From SAT2750 sp964476375 (lineage in GTDB: Bacteria; Planctomycetota; Planctomycetia; Pirellulales; Pirellulaceae): a stretch of 29,506 nt of DNA. Positions 8,445-16,532 of this stretch are shown one piece after another. A model generated the notes under the pieces. That model was not told the DNA's origin. It did no database searches and saw nothing but the letters and a program-made list of their open reading frames with translations. The stretch lies in contig CAYYZW010000343.1 of assembly GCA_964476375.1 (NCBI GenBank), positions 1 through 29,506 of the forward strand, read 5' to 3'. Position 1 is the stretch's first letter, and each line of letters starts with the position of its first letter. A program made the position numbers and the translations under genes.

Positions 8445-9575
8445 CTACTTCAATAAGTATGCCACCTCGCGCATCTTCATGTGCGAGTGGGCTCGAAGTT
8501 CCCTGTTCGGCCGGTCCTCACGGAACTGGTGCCACCACTCGTGGCTGCAGCCCTTGTCTCCCGAGGCGTTGTGCTGGGCGGCGTCATCGAACTGCCATAT
8601 CTGTCGACCCTCGTACTCGTAGTTGCCGGTCAGGCGGATCCGTTCCCCGGCTGCCAGGAAGGTGATGGCGCCGAAGCGGACGCGGTCCATCTGGATCGCC
8701 AGGGCGTAGAGGTCCGCCAGCAGTCGCCACTCGCTGGTCAGTTCCTCGAGCGTGATATCGATCCCCTGGCCCCCGGGGTCCGCCGGGCCACCGTGCAAAA
8801 TCTGGCTGCGTGGGGGAAGCGGTGGGGCATTGGCCGTACCCCGTTTCATCTCGTAGGCCCGCTGCTCGAATTCCCGGATCCGGTCCAGGTGGTCGGCAAT
8901 TCGTGCCCGCGAGTTGGAACCGAGTGGCGAACTCGTGCCGGTCAAGCCACGATACTGGTCCACGACCGAATCGAGGACGCTGCGGCGCAGTCGCCGCCGA
9001 CGGAGGTTCTTATCATCGCCGAGCGAGATGGTTCCAAAAACACGGTCAAAAAGCTCCCGGGGCTTCTCCTGCATGGTGGCGGCCACGGTGCCGTTCTGGT
9101 TGTAACTGTGAACATAACGGCTGACCCGACTGCGGCGGAAAAACGTTCCGGCAACCAGCGTGGAGACCATTCCCGGTGGCAGGCCATCGGGGTAATGGGC
9201 CTGGCGGATCACCTGGTCGATCGACGGACCGCCAGCCTTTGCCTCACCGTTGGGGGGTTCGGCGGTGAAAGCTCCCGAGGCCCCGTCAAAGTGGGCGTTG
9301 ATGCCCGATTCGTCACAGCGGAGCTGGTTGACCTGTCGCATGATCAACAGCCTGTCAGCGAGCGGCTTGAGCGGTTCCAGCACCCCCTCGAATCCCTCCG
9401 TCTGCAGCGGGGCAGGGATTCCCAGGCCGAAAAAGACGTTGAAAGCCCGTGTCGGGACTTTCTCCCCTTCCACGGCGCCGGCCGGCAGGGACATCTCTTC
9501 CAGGAGCGGGAGCCCGATGGTGACCGAGCCGATCCCCTTGAGCGCCGTGCGGCGGCTGATCGATGGGTATTTCAT
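8445..9575 (-). CDS. DUF1552 family protein, truncated by an in-frame TAG
   Basis: The open part encodes 376 residues of a DUF1552 protein, a planctomycete-enriched exported family of unknown reaction that is encoded next to DUF1592-type proteins. The N-terminus SRRTALKGIGSVTIGLPLLE is a Tat-like signal. Typical blocks include NVFFGLGIPAPLQTEGFEG, FDGASGAFTAEPPNGEAKAG followed by GPSIDQVI, and YVHSYNQNGTVAATMQEKPR. The frame is stopped by TAG at 8447-8445 directly after VAYLLK, yet the same frame continues with convincing family sequence to a TGA at 8156-8154. The intact gene would therefore be 8154-9575, 472 amino acids plus the stop position, near the family norm. Its ATG overlaps the stop of the upstream gene (ATGA, 9575-9572). 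The truncated protein would lack about 96 C-terminal residues and may not fold. Readthrough or a sequencing error are alternatives. Confidence 0.85.
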   Translation of the reverse strand: MKYPSISRRTALKGIGSVTIGLPLLEEMSLPAGAVEGEKVPTRAFNVFFGLGIPAPLQTEGFEGVLEPLKPLADRLLIMRQVNQLRCDESGINAHFDGASGAFTAEPPNGEAKAGGPSIDQVIRQAHYPDGLPPGMVSTLVAGTFFRRSRVSRYVHSYNQNGTVAATMQEKPRELFDRVFGTISLGDDKNLRRRRLRRSVLDSVVDQYRGLTGTSSPLGSNSRARIADHLDRIREFEQRAYEMKRGTANAPPLPPRSQILHGGPADPGGQGIDITLEELTSEWRLLADLYALAIQMDRVRFGAITFLAAGERIRLTGNYEYEGRQIWQFDDAAQHNASGDKGCSHEWWHQFREDRPNRELRAHSHMKMREVAYLLK

Positions 9576-12199
9576 TCACTTCTCTCGGTTCGTGTCATCT
9601 GGACCAGGTCGCTCATCACGATGGCGGTGATCAGGCTCATGTAGGTCCCACCGTCCTCCTGGGCGGCGGCATGAATTTGTTCCATCACGGCTGCGTCCCG
9701 CTGGCCGAGGGGACGACCGAGTGCAAACTGCGCCAGTTTCCAGTTGATGGTCTGTTGCATGCGCGGGCTTGCTGCCAGCAGGTCCATCAGTCCTGCCGAC
9801 GTCCTGTACTTGACCGGCGTGGCACCGCCGGGCACCCGTATTGTACCATCTTCCCGCAACGTGTTGCCGTGCTTGTCCTGGTCGTGGAAAGCACCCAGTC
9901 CATTGTATTTTTCCAGTCCAAAGGCCAGGGGTTCAAACTTGCTATGGCAGCCGCCACAGGATGTGTCGGCAATTCTCGCCTCGGCAATCGAACGCTGGGT
10001 AAGTCCCTTTCGAGTCGGTACGGGCCTCGTGTCCACACAGGGAGGCGGATCCTTGACCACGCCGCGGAGCATATCCTGCAGGACGAACAGGCCACGGGTG
10101 ACCATCGAGGCCTCGTCCCCTCCCACTGTCAGGATGCTTCCCTGGGTCAGGATCCCGCCCCGGCTGGGCGTGTCGCCCAGGTCGTAGCGGGCAAGCCCCT
10201 CTCCGGTGGGCGTGAGTCCATAGTGCCGGGCCAGGGCGGGTGTGGCGAAAGTAACCTGGGCATTGAAGAGGTCCACCAGCGGCCGGTTTTCTGTCCAGGC
10301 AATGTGCCTGAAGAAGGCCAGGGTCTCGTCCCGCATGTCGATTGCCAGCTGTGGATCCCAGTCGGGAAAATGCCGCCGGTTCGGCTTGAGGTGCTCAAGC
10401 CGCTGGAGGTTCAGCCACTCGCTGACAAACTGGAGCGATCGGTCGATGGCGCGGGGATCCTTGAGCATCCGCTCGACATGGGCGCGGGCCACGGCAGGAT
10501 TGGAAAGCCGTCCGACATCGGCATCCTTGAACAGCGCCTCGTCCGGCGGCGCGCCCCAGAGAATATAGCTTAGCCGTGATGCCAGCTCGTATTCCCCGGC
10601 GGGCCAGTCGGTGCCATCTCCCTGCTGGCTCTCGATCCGGTAGATGAAGCGGGGGGACAGAAGCATGGCGGTGATGATGAACGCGGCCGCATCCACGAAA
10701 TCTCCGCCGGCGCAGGCCACCGTGATGGAGAAGCGACGGTAGGAGACAATCTCCTGTTCCTCAAGTGGCCCCCGCAAAATCCACTTGCCCATCCTTCTGA
10801 TCAGGTCACGCATGCTGTCATCGGTCAAGAGTCGGCTGCGGGAGAAGCGTGCCGCAAAGGCCTTCACGTTCATGCGGCTGACGACGGTCTCGGCCAGCTT
10901 GCCGTATGCTTCCACGTGTTTCAGATCGACCTGCAGGTTGTATGCCGTGTTCCTGAAACCATCCGCACGCAGGTCTGCCGGGAGAAGCTGGCGTGCCTCG
11001 TCGCCGATATCGATCCCCATGGAGCTGCGCACGGTTTCGATATACTCGGACAGGGTGAGCCGCCGGATCCAGCTGGTTTCGGCGGGCCCGTCATGGGCGA
11101 ACAGCACCGGGTCAATAGTCTTGCTGGTAAAGGTTGCCCCGCTGTCGATCCAGGCCCGCAGGGCTTTCTTTTGCTCGGTTGACAGGGGAGGCCGGTCCTT
11201 GGGCATCTCGTCCGACTCGACCTGCTCCCAGAGTGGGCTTTCCGCAGCCTTGCCAGGCAGGATGGCCTTGCCCGATTCTCCGCCTGCCAGCGCCGCACTT
11301 GCCCTCGAGAGGTCAAGTCCTCCCTTCTGCGAGGCCCGGTCATGGCATTCCAGGCAGTGGTTGGAGAGCAGCCCGGCAACCTGCTGATCAAACAGGCGGG
11401 CACCCGCAGCGAGATTCCCACTGAGAGGCATGGTTCCTGCCCCGGCGCCGGCCTGGAAGTTCTGCATCACCTCCTGCGGTGCAAGCTCGCGGCTGTAGAT
11501 CGCCACCAGCCGGTAGCTGCCCAGCCAGGGCCGGCTGCCGCCCAGTTCGTTGGCCAGTAGCAACTGGTGCGATTGATCCCAGTTGGACATGGTCCCGACA
11601 TTCGTTTTCTCGACGACCTGTGTGCCATTGATGTAGATCCTGGCCCGGCCGGCTCGCTGCCGGGTCGAGACCACGTGGGTGAGCTTGGCTGCCAGGGATC
11701 CGTCGCCCGTACTGATCGAGGGGATGCCGTTTGTGCTGGTGCTGCTGGTGCGAAGACGAAAGTCGAACGTCTCGAATTCCTGCCCGAGAGTGAAATTGCG
11801 CTGGTTGGGGCTCTTCGAGAAGCTCACGATGCGGGCCGGGCCCTCCTGGTCGGTGCGGGCCGGGCGAATCCAGGCCTCGACAGTGATTGCCCCGCTCTGG
11901 CGAATGGCATGGAACAGCCGAACCGGTGGCTTCTCGCTTCCGATGGTGGTTGAACCGCGCACCTCCAGGGTCCCGCTTGTGCGGCGAACCACCTGGGGAT
12001 TGGCGATCCGCAAGTCCAGGGCCGGGGTCAATCCCGAGCGGTCCTTTACCAGGGGGCCGCTCTCAAGCTGGAAATCGTAAAGGGCCACGAGTCCACGACC
12101 TGTCCGACTTTTTTCCGATTGGGCGGCAAGCGGCCCTGGCCCTGCCGCTGCAAGAAGCGTCAGCCCAAGAAGAACAGTGAGTTGTTGGATGGATCGCAT
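9572..12199 (-). CDS. LamG-PSCyt1-DUF1587/1592/1588/1585 multidomain cytochrome-like protein
   Basis: This is an exported protein of 875 residues. After a signal peptide (QLTVLLGLTLLAAAGPGPLAAQ) comes a concanavalin/LamG-like domain at about 35-250 (GAITVEAWIRPARTDQEGPA, IYINGTQVV). A PSCyt1 cytochrome domain with CLECH at 282-286 spans about 265-355. Next is the DUF1587 region around 380-445 (IRRLTLSEYIETVRSSMGID), then a DUF1595/DUF1592 part at about 490-655 (ELASRLSYILWGAPPDEAL, LLSPRFIYRIES). DUF1588 covers about 675-770 (RGGILTQGSILTVGG and a second haem motif, CGGCH, at 748-752). DUF1585 closes the protein at about 795-865. Such proteins are paired with DUF1552 proteins, as here through a 4-base overlap. 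A role in periplasmic oxidation or carbohydrate-related electron transfer is inferred from the cytochrome and LamG domains and is not demonstrated. The gene starts 78 bases after the upstream haem/HEAT gene. Confidence 0.92.
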   Translation of the reverse strand: MRSIQQLTVLLGLTLLAAAGPGPLAAQSEKSRTGRGLVALYDFQLESGPLVKDRSGLTPALDLRIANPQVVRRTSGTLEVRGSTTIGSEKPPVRLFHAIRQSGAITVEAWIRPARTDQEGPARIVSFSKSPNQRNFTLGQEFETFDFRLRTSSTSTNGIPSISTGDGSLAAKLTHVVSTRQRAGRARIYINGTQVVEKTNVGTMSNWDQSHQLLLANELGGSRPWLGSYRLVAIYSRELAPQEVMQNFQAGAGAGTMPLSGNLAAGARLFDQQVAGLLSNHCLECHDRASQKGGLDLSRASAALAGGESGKAILPGKAAESPLWEQVESDEMPKDRPPLSTEQKKALRAWIDSGATFTSKTIDPVLFAHDGPAETSWIRRLTLSEYIETVRSSMGIDIGDEARQLLPADLRADGFRNTAYNLQVDLKHVEAYGKLAETVVSRMNVKAFAARFSRSRLLTDDSMRDLIRRMGKWILRGPLEEQEIVSYRRFSITVACAGGDFVDAAAFIITAMLLSPRFIYRIESQQGDGTDWPAGEYELASRLSYILWGAPPDEALFKDADVGRLSNPAVARAHVERMLKDPRAIDRSLQFVSEWLNLQRLEHLKPNRRHFPDWDPQLAIDMRDETLAFFRHIAWTENRPLVDLFNAQVTFATPALARHYGLTPTGEGLARYDLGDTPSRGGILTQGSILTVGGDEASMVTRGLFVLQDMLRGVVKDPPPCVDTRPVPTRKGLTQRSIAEARIADTSCGGCHSKFEPLAFGLEKYNGLGAFHDQDKHGNTLREDGTIRVPGGATPVKYRTSAGLMDLLAASPRMQQTINWKLAQFALGRPLGQRDAAVMEQIHAAAQEDGGTYMSLITAIVMSDLVQMTRTERSE

Positions 12200-12277
12200 T
12201 GCCGGTACTTTTTCTCCCTTTTACCATCATCCCCAGCCACCAGGATTCGGCAAGCCGATCGGCCGGAGCCGATGAGC

Positions 12278-15200
12278 TTATCGCCCGTCACCAGCATTCC
12301 TGCTGCTCGCGGGCAGCGGGACCTGCTGGCTGGACATTAAGTAAGCAACAAGGTCCGCCGTCTGCTGCTTGTCGAGGACATCCAGAAGCCCCTCGGGCAT
12401 CAGCGAGAGGCGGGTGGGCCGGGACTCCTCGATATCCGTGGTGCGGATCACCACGAGTTCCTTGGAGGTCTGGATATCCCAGGTCTGCAATGCCTTGCGA
12501 AGCACAACACCGTTGACGACACGGCCGTCGGTCAATCGCAGGCTAGTCATGCGGAAACTCTCGGCCAGCGTGGCACTCGGGTCGACAATGTTCTCAAGCA
12601 GGTACTGCAGGCTGCTGCGCTGGGCCCCGGTCAGGTCGGGGGCCACCTGCTTCCCATTACCAAACAGCATGTGGCAATTGCCACAGCTCTTGTCCCAGAG
12701 CAGGCGGCCATTGGAAGGGTTTGCACCGGCAAGCGCGGCCGGATCCAGTTGTGCTCGCAATTTCTCGATCCGCTGTTGCTTGTCCGCGGTGATCGGCCGC
12801 AGTTCCGGCCATGTTTTTTCCAGCAGTTCCAGCAGTTCAGGATTCTCGTATCCCTGCATCTGGCGAATCTGGGAAACAGTGACCTGTCGGCGATCTACCT
12901 TTTCCTGCCCGATCGCCTCGACCATTGCCAGCGCCGACTGGGGCCGTGTCGCCAGGACCTCGATGATTGCCTCCCGGCCGCGGCCGCGAAGGCGGCCAGA
13001 GGCTTCAAGCAGGATGCCGGTCATCTTCTCCGGGGCCACCATCGCGATACCCCGTACCGCCTCCACCACGACATCCCGGTCGCCCAGTTGCTGCTCAAGC
13101 AGCGGCAGCAGATCATCGGCCCTGGCTGTGACCAGCGAGCGGATGGCTGCCTGCCGCGAGGCACTGTCGTTCTGACCGGAGGCGACAATCGCTTTGAGCT
13201 GCTCGACCCCACGCCCGTCGCCAAACACGACCCCCAGTTGCTGGACCCGTTGTTTGACCTTGTCGGACTTGGACGTGGCCAGAACACTTTGCACCGTGGG
13301 CCAGTTCTCCGGCTGGGGCGCCCTGGGCCAGGCCTGCAGGGCCTCAAGCAACCCGCCGAGGATATCCTCCTGCCGGGCCACTGCCAGGGTCGGGATCGCC
13401 TTGACCAGCCGGTTGATGGCCTGCTGGTTCTGCTCGAGGTCCTCTCCCAGTCGCCGGCTGATAAACCGGCGCACCTGGGACTGGCGAGCGGTGATCGCCA
13501 GCGTCACCCCCTCCTCGGCGCTCTTTCCGACCGCCTTCTCGACGCCGTACCAGATCATCAGCGGGAGCACGCGGTCGCTGGAGAACTCCTCACGGGCGAC
13601 CAGCTGCCGGGCTATCGGCCAGACCTGGCTGGCCGGCAATCGCTGGAGTGCCGAGGCGAGGTAGCAGAGCACCAGCCCGGAATCATCCTTGCCGGCACGC
13701 TCGGCCAGGGCGGAGATGACCGGGTCCGGGACCTGGGGGTCTTCCACCAGGAGCCGGACGCTCCAGCAGCGGACATGTTCTTCTTGATCATCAAGCTGCG
13801 CCAGCAGCCAGCCGGTGCTGGTGCCGCCGGTTACATGCAAGGCCCACATCGCCCGCAGTCGGCGGGTCACGTCCGGGTTCTCCCGGTAAATCTGGAGCAG
13901 GTGCCGGTGTACCGCCTGCATTGGTCGCTTTTGGGCAGCACGCTGCTGCAGGATCTGCCTGGCCTGCCGGACATACCAGTCATTGGCATGCAGCTGCAGC
14001 TTTACAAGCTGCGCGTTGGTCTGGCCGGCCAGCCCGTCCGGTCCGGCCGTTCGCCGAAGGGCCTTTGGCAGATTCTCCGGTGAGCCATAACGAACCTTGT
14101 AGATCCTTCCCGACGTCCGGTGGACGCCGTCGTTCTCGTGGCATTCACCCACGTCGGACCAGTCAGCGATATAGACACCCCCGTCGGGCCCATAGCTCAG
14201 CTCGATCGCACGAAACCAGGGATCCGTGGTGGAGAGGAAGTCATCCTCGTGAAGGCCCGTATAGGTAGCCCCCCGGCGCTCGAGCCGATCCTGGTTGATC
14301 CGAAGCCCGTGCAGGTTGACCGTGAACAGGCGACCGCGATAGGTGTCAGGCCAGTTATCCCCCAGGTAGATCATCATGCCACTATGGGCATGGCCTCCTC
14401 CTGCCTCGTCGGTTGACGTGCTCATCCCTTTCTTGGTTTCATTCCACGCCTCGGCCGTATCCCAGTGGACGTGGTCGGCATTCTGATCGAGGAGCTCGTA
14501 GACGTATGGGTTATGGTCCGGCCCGAACATCCGCTTGAAGTGCGCCCCTGGCAGGGCGTGCCAGAGATGGCCGATCACGGTGTTGATGAAAAACAGTTCG
14601 CCGTGGTCATCCCAGTCGTGTCCCCATGAGTTGGTGGTGCCGCTGCAGACCATTTCCAGCCGCCGCGTCCGGGGATGGAATCGCCAGATCCCGGGGCCAA
14701 TCACCAGCCGTTCACTGTCCGGCGTGCCGGGAATCCCCACGTGGCCGTCATTGGAAATGCCGTTGCGTCCGTAGAGCCAGCCGTCCGGACCCCACTTGAG
14801 CCCGTTGGCAAAGTTGTGGTGACTTGATGCCCCCAGCTCAAAGCCATCGAGTACCACCTGTGGATCGCCATCGGGCCTGTCGTCCCCATCGGCATCGGGC
14901 AGGAACAGGAGCTGCGGCGGGCACATCGCCCAGACACCCCCCATCCCCACCTCGACACTGGTCAGTTGGATCGCCTCGTCCCAGAAGACCTTTCGCCCGT
15001 CTGCTTCGCCGTCGTGGTCGCGATCCTCGAGGATCACGATCCGATCCCGGTGTCGCTCGTCCTTGACCACAGGGTTTTCGGCGTAAGTGTAATTTTCCGC
15101 CACCCAGAGACGGCCCCGCGGGTCCGTGGTAAATCCGATCGGCTGTCGGACCTCCGGTTCAGCGGCAAACAGTGTGACCCGGAAGCCTTGCGGCGCCTTG

Positions 15201-15370
15201 ATGGCGGCCAGGGACTCGGCCGGCGTGGTCAGCGGCGGCGCGTCGCGCTGGGTATCGATGGCCGGTGGGAACGAGTCCTTTTCATCCTCCGAGAGCAGGG
15301 CAGTGCCCAGTACCAGGGCCGCTGCCAGGACACCCAGCTGGAGCGAGCGATAGTGCGGTTCGATTCGCAT
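12278..15370 (-). CDS. Pirellula/Verrucomicrobium-type membrane-bound dehydrogenase and haem-binding protein with HEAT repeats
   Basis: The 1030-residue protein begins with a signal or anchor segment (LQLGVLAAALVLGTALL). Residues about 50-440 form the beta-propeller of the putative membrane-bound dehydrogenase family (TIGR02604): GFRVTLFAAEPEVRQPIGFT, GRLWVAENYTYAEN, SSHHNFANGLKWGPDGWLYG and SYGPDGGVYIADWSDVGECH. Residues about 460-830 are alpha-helical HEAT-like repeats. The C-terminus is the Pirellula/Verrucomicrobium haem domain (TIGR02603) with KSCGNCHMLFGNGKQVAPDL, CGNCH at 896-900, and IVDPSATLAESF. It is probably a periplasmic sugar- or alcohol-oxidising protein passing electrons to its cytochrome domain; the substrate is unknown. 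The start at 15370 is chosen because AAGGAA lies 7-8 bases upstream and a promoter-like pair sits just before it; a start at 15445 would add a non-signal leader. It is the first gene of the six-gene minus operon. Confidence 0.92.
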   Translation of the reverse strand: MRIEPHYRSLQLGVLAAALVLGTALLSEDEKDSFPPAIDTQRDAPPLTTPAESLAAIKAPQGFRVTLFAAEPEVRQPIGFTTDPRGRLWVAENYTYAENPVVKDERHRDRIVILEDRDHDGEADGRKVFWDEAIQLTSVEVGMGGVWAMCPPQLLFLPDADGDDRPDGDPQVVLDGFELGASSHHNFANGLKWGPDGWLYGRNGISNDGHVGIPGTPDSERLVIGPGIWRFHPRTRRLEMVCSGTTNSWGHDWDDHGELFFINTVIGHLWHALPGAHFKRMFGPDHNPYVYELLDQNADHVHWDTAEAWNETKKGMSTSTDEAGGGHAHSGMMIYLGDNWPDTYRGRLFTVNLHGLRINQDRLERRGATYTGLHEDDFLSTTDPWFRAIELSYGPDGGVYIADWSDVGECHENDGVHRTSGRIYKVRYGSPENLPKALRRTAGPDGLAGQTNAQLVKLQLHANDWYVRQARQILQQRAAQKRPMQAVHRHLLQIYRENPDVTRRLRAMWALHVTGGTSTGWLLAQLDDQEEHVRCWSVRLLVEDPQVPDPVISALAERAGKDDSGLVLCYLASALQRLPASQVWPIARQLVAREEFSSDRVLPLMIWYGVEKAVGKSAEEGVTLAITARQSQVRRFISRRLGEDLEQNQQAINRLVKAIPTLAVARQEDILGGLLEALQAWPRAPQPENWPTVQSVLATSKSDKVKQRVQQLGVVFGDGRGVEQLKAIVASGQNDSASRQAAIRSLVTARADDLLPLLEQQLGDRDVVVEAVRGIAMVAPEKMTGILLEASGRLRGRGREAIIEVLATRPQSALAMVEAIGQEKVDRRQVTVSQIRQMQGYENPELLELLEKTWPELRPITADKQQRIEKLRAQLDPAALAGANPSNGRLLWDKSCGNCHMLFGNGKQVAPDLTGAQRSSLQYLLENIVDPSATLAESFRMTSLRLTDGRVVNGVVLRKALQTWDIQTSKELVVIRTTDIEESRPTRLSLMPEGLLDVLDKQQTADLVAYLMSSQQVPLPASSRNAGDGR

Positions 15371-15412
15371 TGCCAGGTTCCTTGTCGTCTCAGGATGATC
15401 AGCTCGCACCGT

Positions 15413-15442
15413 GTTGTACTCCACCTGTGGATGCACAATCAA
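15413..15442 (-). promoter_or_regulatory. candidate promoter of the six-gene minus-strand operon
   Basis: On the minus strand TTGATT (15442-15437) and TACAAC (15418-15413) match the -35 and -10 consensus at four of six positions each, with an 18-base spacer. The predicted transcript start near 15406 gives a leader of about 36 bases to the ATG at 15370 and would exclude the longer start at 15445. This is a weak match made by eye. Confidence 0.3.
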
Positions 15443-15445
15443 CAC

Positions 15446-15635
15446 CTGCGATCAGCAAACCCACGCTGATCCGAGAGAAACTTGTTGCCCCGGTCTCGCC
15501 AGGTCGCAGTTTTTTCCTTGCAGCAGATAACAAGCAGGCATGCTGGAGACAAGTTTCAATAGCACGCGGTCACTTGGGAACATGGTGCTCCACAGTACCC
15601 GTTGTGCAGGAGGAGAGAGAGGCATTTCCTTCGGG
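15446..15635. other. non-coding stretch preceding the strong terminator
   Basis: No convincing gene is seen here on either strand. It contains a 9-base inverted repeat (GAAACTTGT at 15477-15485 and ACAAGTTTC at 15549-15557) that could close a stem around 63 bases. Because a strong plus-strand terminator follows at once, a short untranslated transcript could be made here. A possible 35-codon frame starting at an ATG near 15590 runs straight through the terminator stem and lacks family features, so I do not call it a gene. Confidence 0.4.
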
Positions 15636-15680
15636 CCGCCTCACGCTGCAGAGTGCAGCGTGAGGCGGTTATTGATTTTT
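15636..15680 (+). terminator. strong intrinsic terminator, 15-bp perfect stem
   Basis: CCGCCTCACGCTGCA (15636-15650) and TGCAGCGTGAGGCGG (15654-15668) are perfect reverse complements separated by GAG. The right arm is followed by TTATTGATTTTT (15669-15680). A GC-rich stem with a three-base loop and a T-rich tail is the classic Rho-independent terminator, oriented for plus-strand transcription; on the minus strand the flank is not T-rich. No plus-strand gene ends nearby: the next gene to the left lies on the other strand. It may therefore end a small RNA, block readthrough antisense to the minus operon start, or act as an attenuator for the gene at 15820. Confidence 0.75.
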
Positions 15681-15755
15681 CCGACATGATGTGGCAGAGC
15701 AGGAAGAAAGAGGATAAGCCGTATTAGCGCGAAATGAAGAAACTGGGATAATGAA

Positions 15756-15804
15756 GTGGCCGGGGAGCTGGCCACGGCGGCGGTGAATCACCGTTTTTTA
15801 TTTT
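15756..15804 (+). promoter_or_regulatory. leader hairpins with T-tract directly before the DUF4956 gene (possible attenuator)
   Basis: GTGGCC (15756-15761) pairs with GGCCAC (15770-15775) across an 8-base loop. Five bases further on, CGGTG (15781-15785) pairs with CACCG (15789-15793) across AAT, followed by six Ts, one A and four Ts (15794-15804). The ribosome-binding GGGAG of the next gene begins at 15806. The second hairpin with its T-tract resembles a small intrinsic terminator, so premature termination in the leader is possible. The stem is only five base pairs, so it could also be incidental. A -10-like GATAAT lies at 15747-15752. Confidence 0.35.
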
Positions 15805-15819
15805 CGGGAGTAAGTCATC

Positions 15820-16518
15820 ATGTGGGAACAGCTCAAGGGCTCGATGGGAGAGCTCAAGGACTCCTTTGCCGTATCGGAAAACGGCTCGCTGTTAGCCATG
15901 TCAGTCTACCTGGTGATGGGTGGCCTGCTGGCCCTTTATGTCCGCTTTCTTTATCGCCGCTGCAACGCATCGGTTTCGCATGCCGACTCGGTGGCGAGAA
16001 TTTTCCCCTTGCTTACGATGGTCACCATCGGGGTGATCATGGTTGTTAAATCGTCGCTGGCGCTCTCGCTGGGCCTGGTGGGCGCCCTCTCGATCGTTCG
16101 GTTCCGCGCCGCGATCAAGGAACCCGAGGAGCTGGTCTACCTGTTTCTCTGTATTGGTATTGGCCTGTCCCTCGGCGCGGAGCAGCCGCTGCTGGCGATG
16201 GCTCTTGTAGCGGTGACGACCATTTTCGTGGTGGGCATTCACTTCACGACCGGGCAGAGTCGCCGGCAGAGCCTGCTGCTGACCATTACTGGCGGGACAG
16301 AACATTTTGGAGAGCATGATTCGAGCGTGATGGCAGTGGTCGAGCAGCTGGTCGGCCGTTATACCCTGCAGCGGTTTGATCTTGAAGAGAACCGCGGACA
16401 GGTTCGGATTGTGCTGAACCGGAGCGGTGGAAAGGAAACCTCGGCGTTGATCGCCCAGTTAAGAGAGCGGTTGCCGGAATGCGAGTTCTCTTACATCAAC
16501 CTGGAATCCACGTTGTAA
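15820..16518 (+). CDS. DUF4956 family membrane protein
   Basis: This is a 232-residue inner-membrane protein of the DUF4956 family. Hydrophobic segments lie at about 24-45, 62-77, 78-94, 105-120 and 123-141. The family signature is the SLGLVGALSIVRFRAAIKEP stretch at residues 83-102 followed by EELVYLFLCIGIGLSLGAEQ. The last 90 residues form a soluble alpha/beta domain (SLLLTITGG, QVRIVLNRSGGKETSALIAQ). Function is unknown, but bacterial DUF4956 genes commonly neighbour VTC-domain and CotH-kinase genes, exactly the arrangement here, so it is likely the membrane component of that module. GGGAG at 15806-15810 lies 9 bases before the ATG. The VTC gene starts 14 bases after its stop, with the ribosome-binding site overlapping the stop region. 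Leader hairpins upstream may regulate the operon. Confidence 0.92.
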   Translation: MWEQLKGSMGELKDSFAVSENGSLLAMSVYLVMGGLLALYVRFLYRRCNASVSHADSVARIFPLLTMVTIGVIMVVKSSLALSLGLVGALSIVRFRAAIKEPEELVYLFLCIGIGLSLGAEQPLLAMALVAVTTIFVVGIHFTTGQSRRQSLLLTITGGTEHFGEHDSSVMAVVEQLVGRYTLQRFDLEENRGQVRIVLNRSGGKETSALIAQLRERLPECEFSYINLESTL

Positions 16519-16532
16519 AGGTGAGTGCTCGG

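Noticed and set aside
8445..8447. Possible TAG recoding as pyrrolysine
   Set aside because: TAG ends other genes here, no pyl genes are present in the window, and DUF1552 proteins have no known need for pyrrolysine.
8481..9644. Plus-strand frame of 387 codons
   Set aside because: It lies opposite the DUF1552 gene and resembles no protein; the length reflects high GC content.
12258..12273. Six-base-pair hairpin with a four-base loop after the haem/HEAT gene
   Set aside because: No T-tract follows on the minus strand and the next operon gene starts 59 bases on, so it is not a convincing terminator.
12671..14083. Plus-strand frame of 470 codons
   Set aside because: It lies opposite the HEAT and propeller region of the haem protein; composition is shadow-like and lacks any domain.
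15590..15699. Short plus-strand frame with an ATG near 15590
   Set aside because: It runs through the terminator stem, has no proper ribosome-binding site and no recognisable sequence.
16479..16532. Upstream start for the VTC gene
   Set aside because: It lies inside the DUF4956 gene, while the ATG at 16533 has a well placed AGGTGAG.
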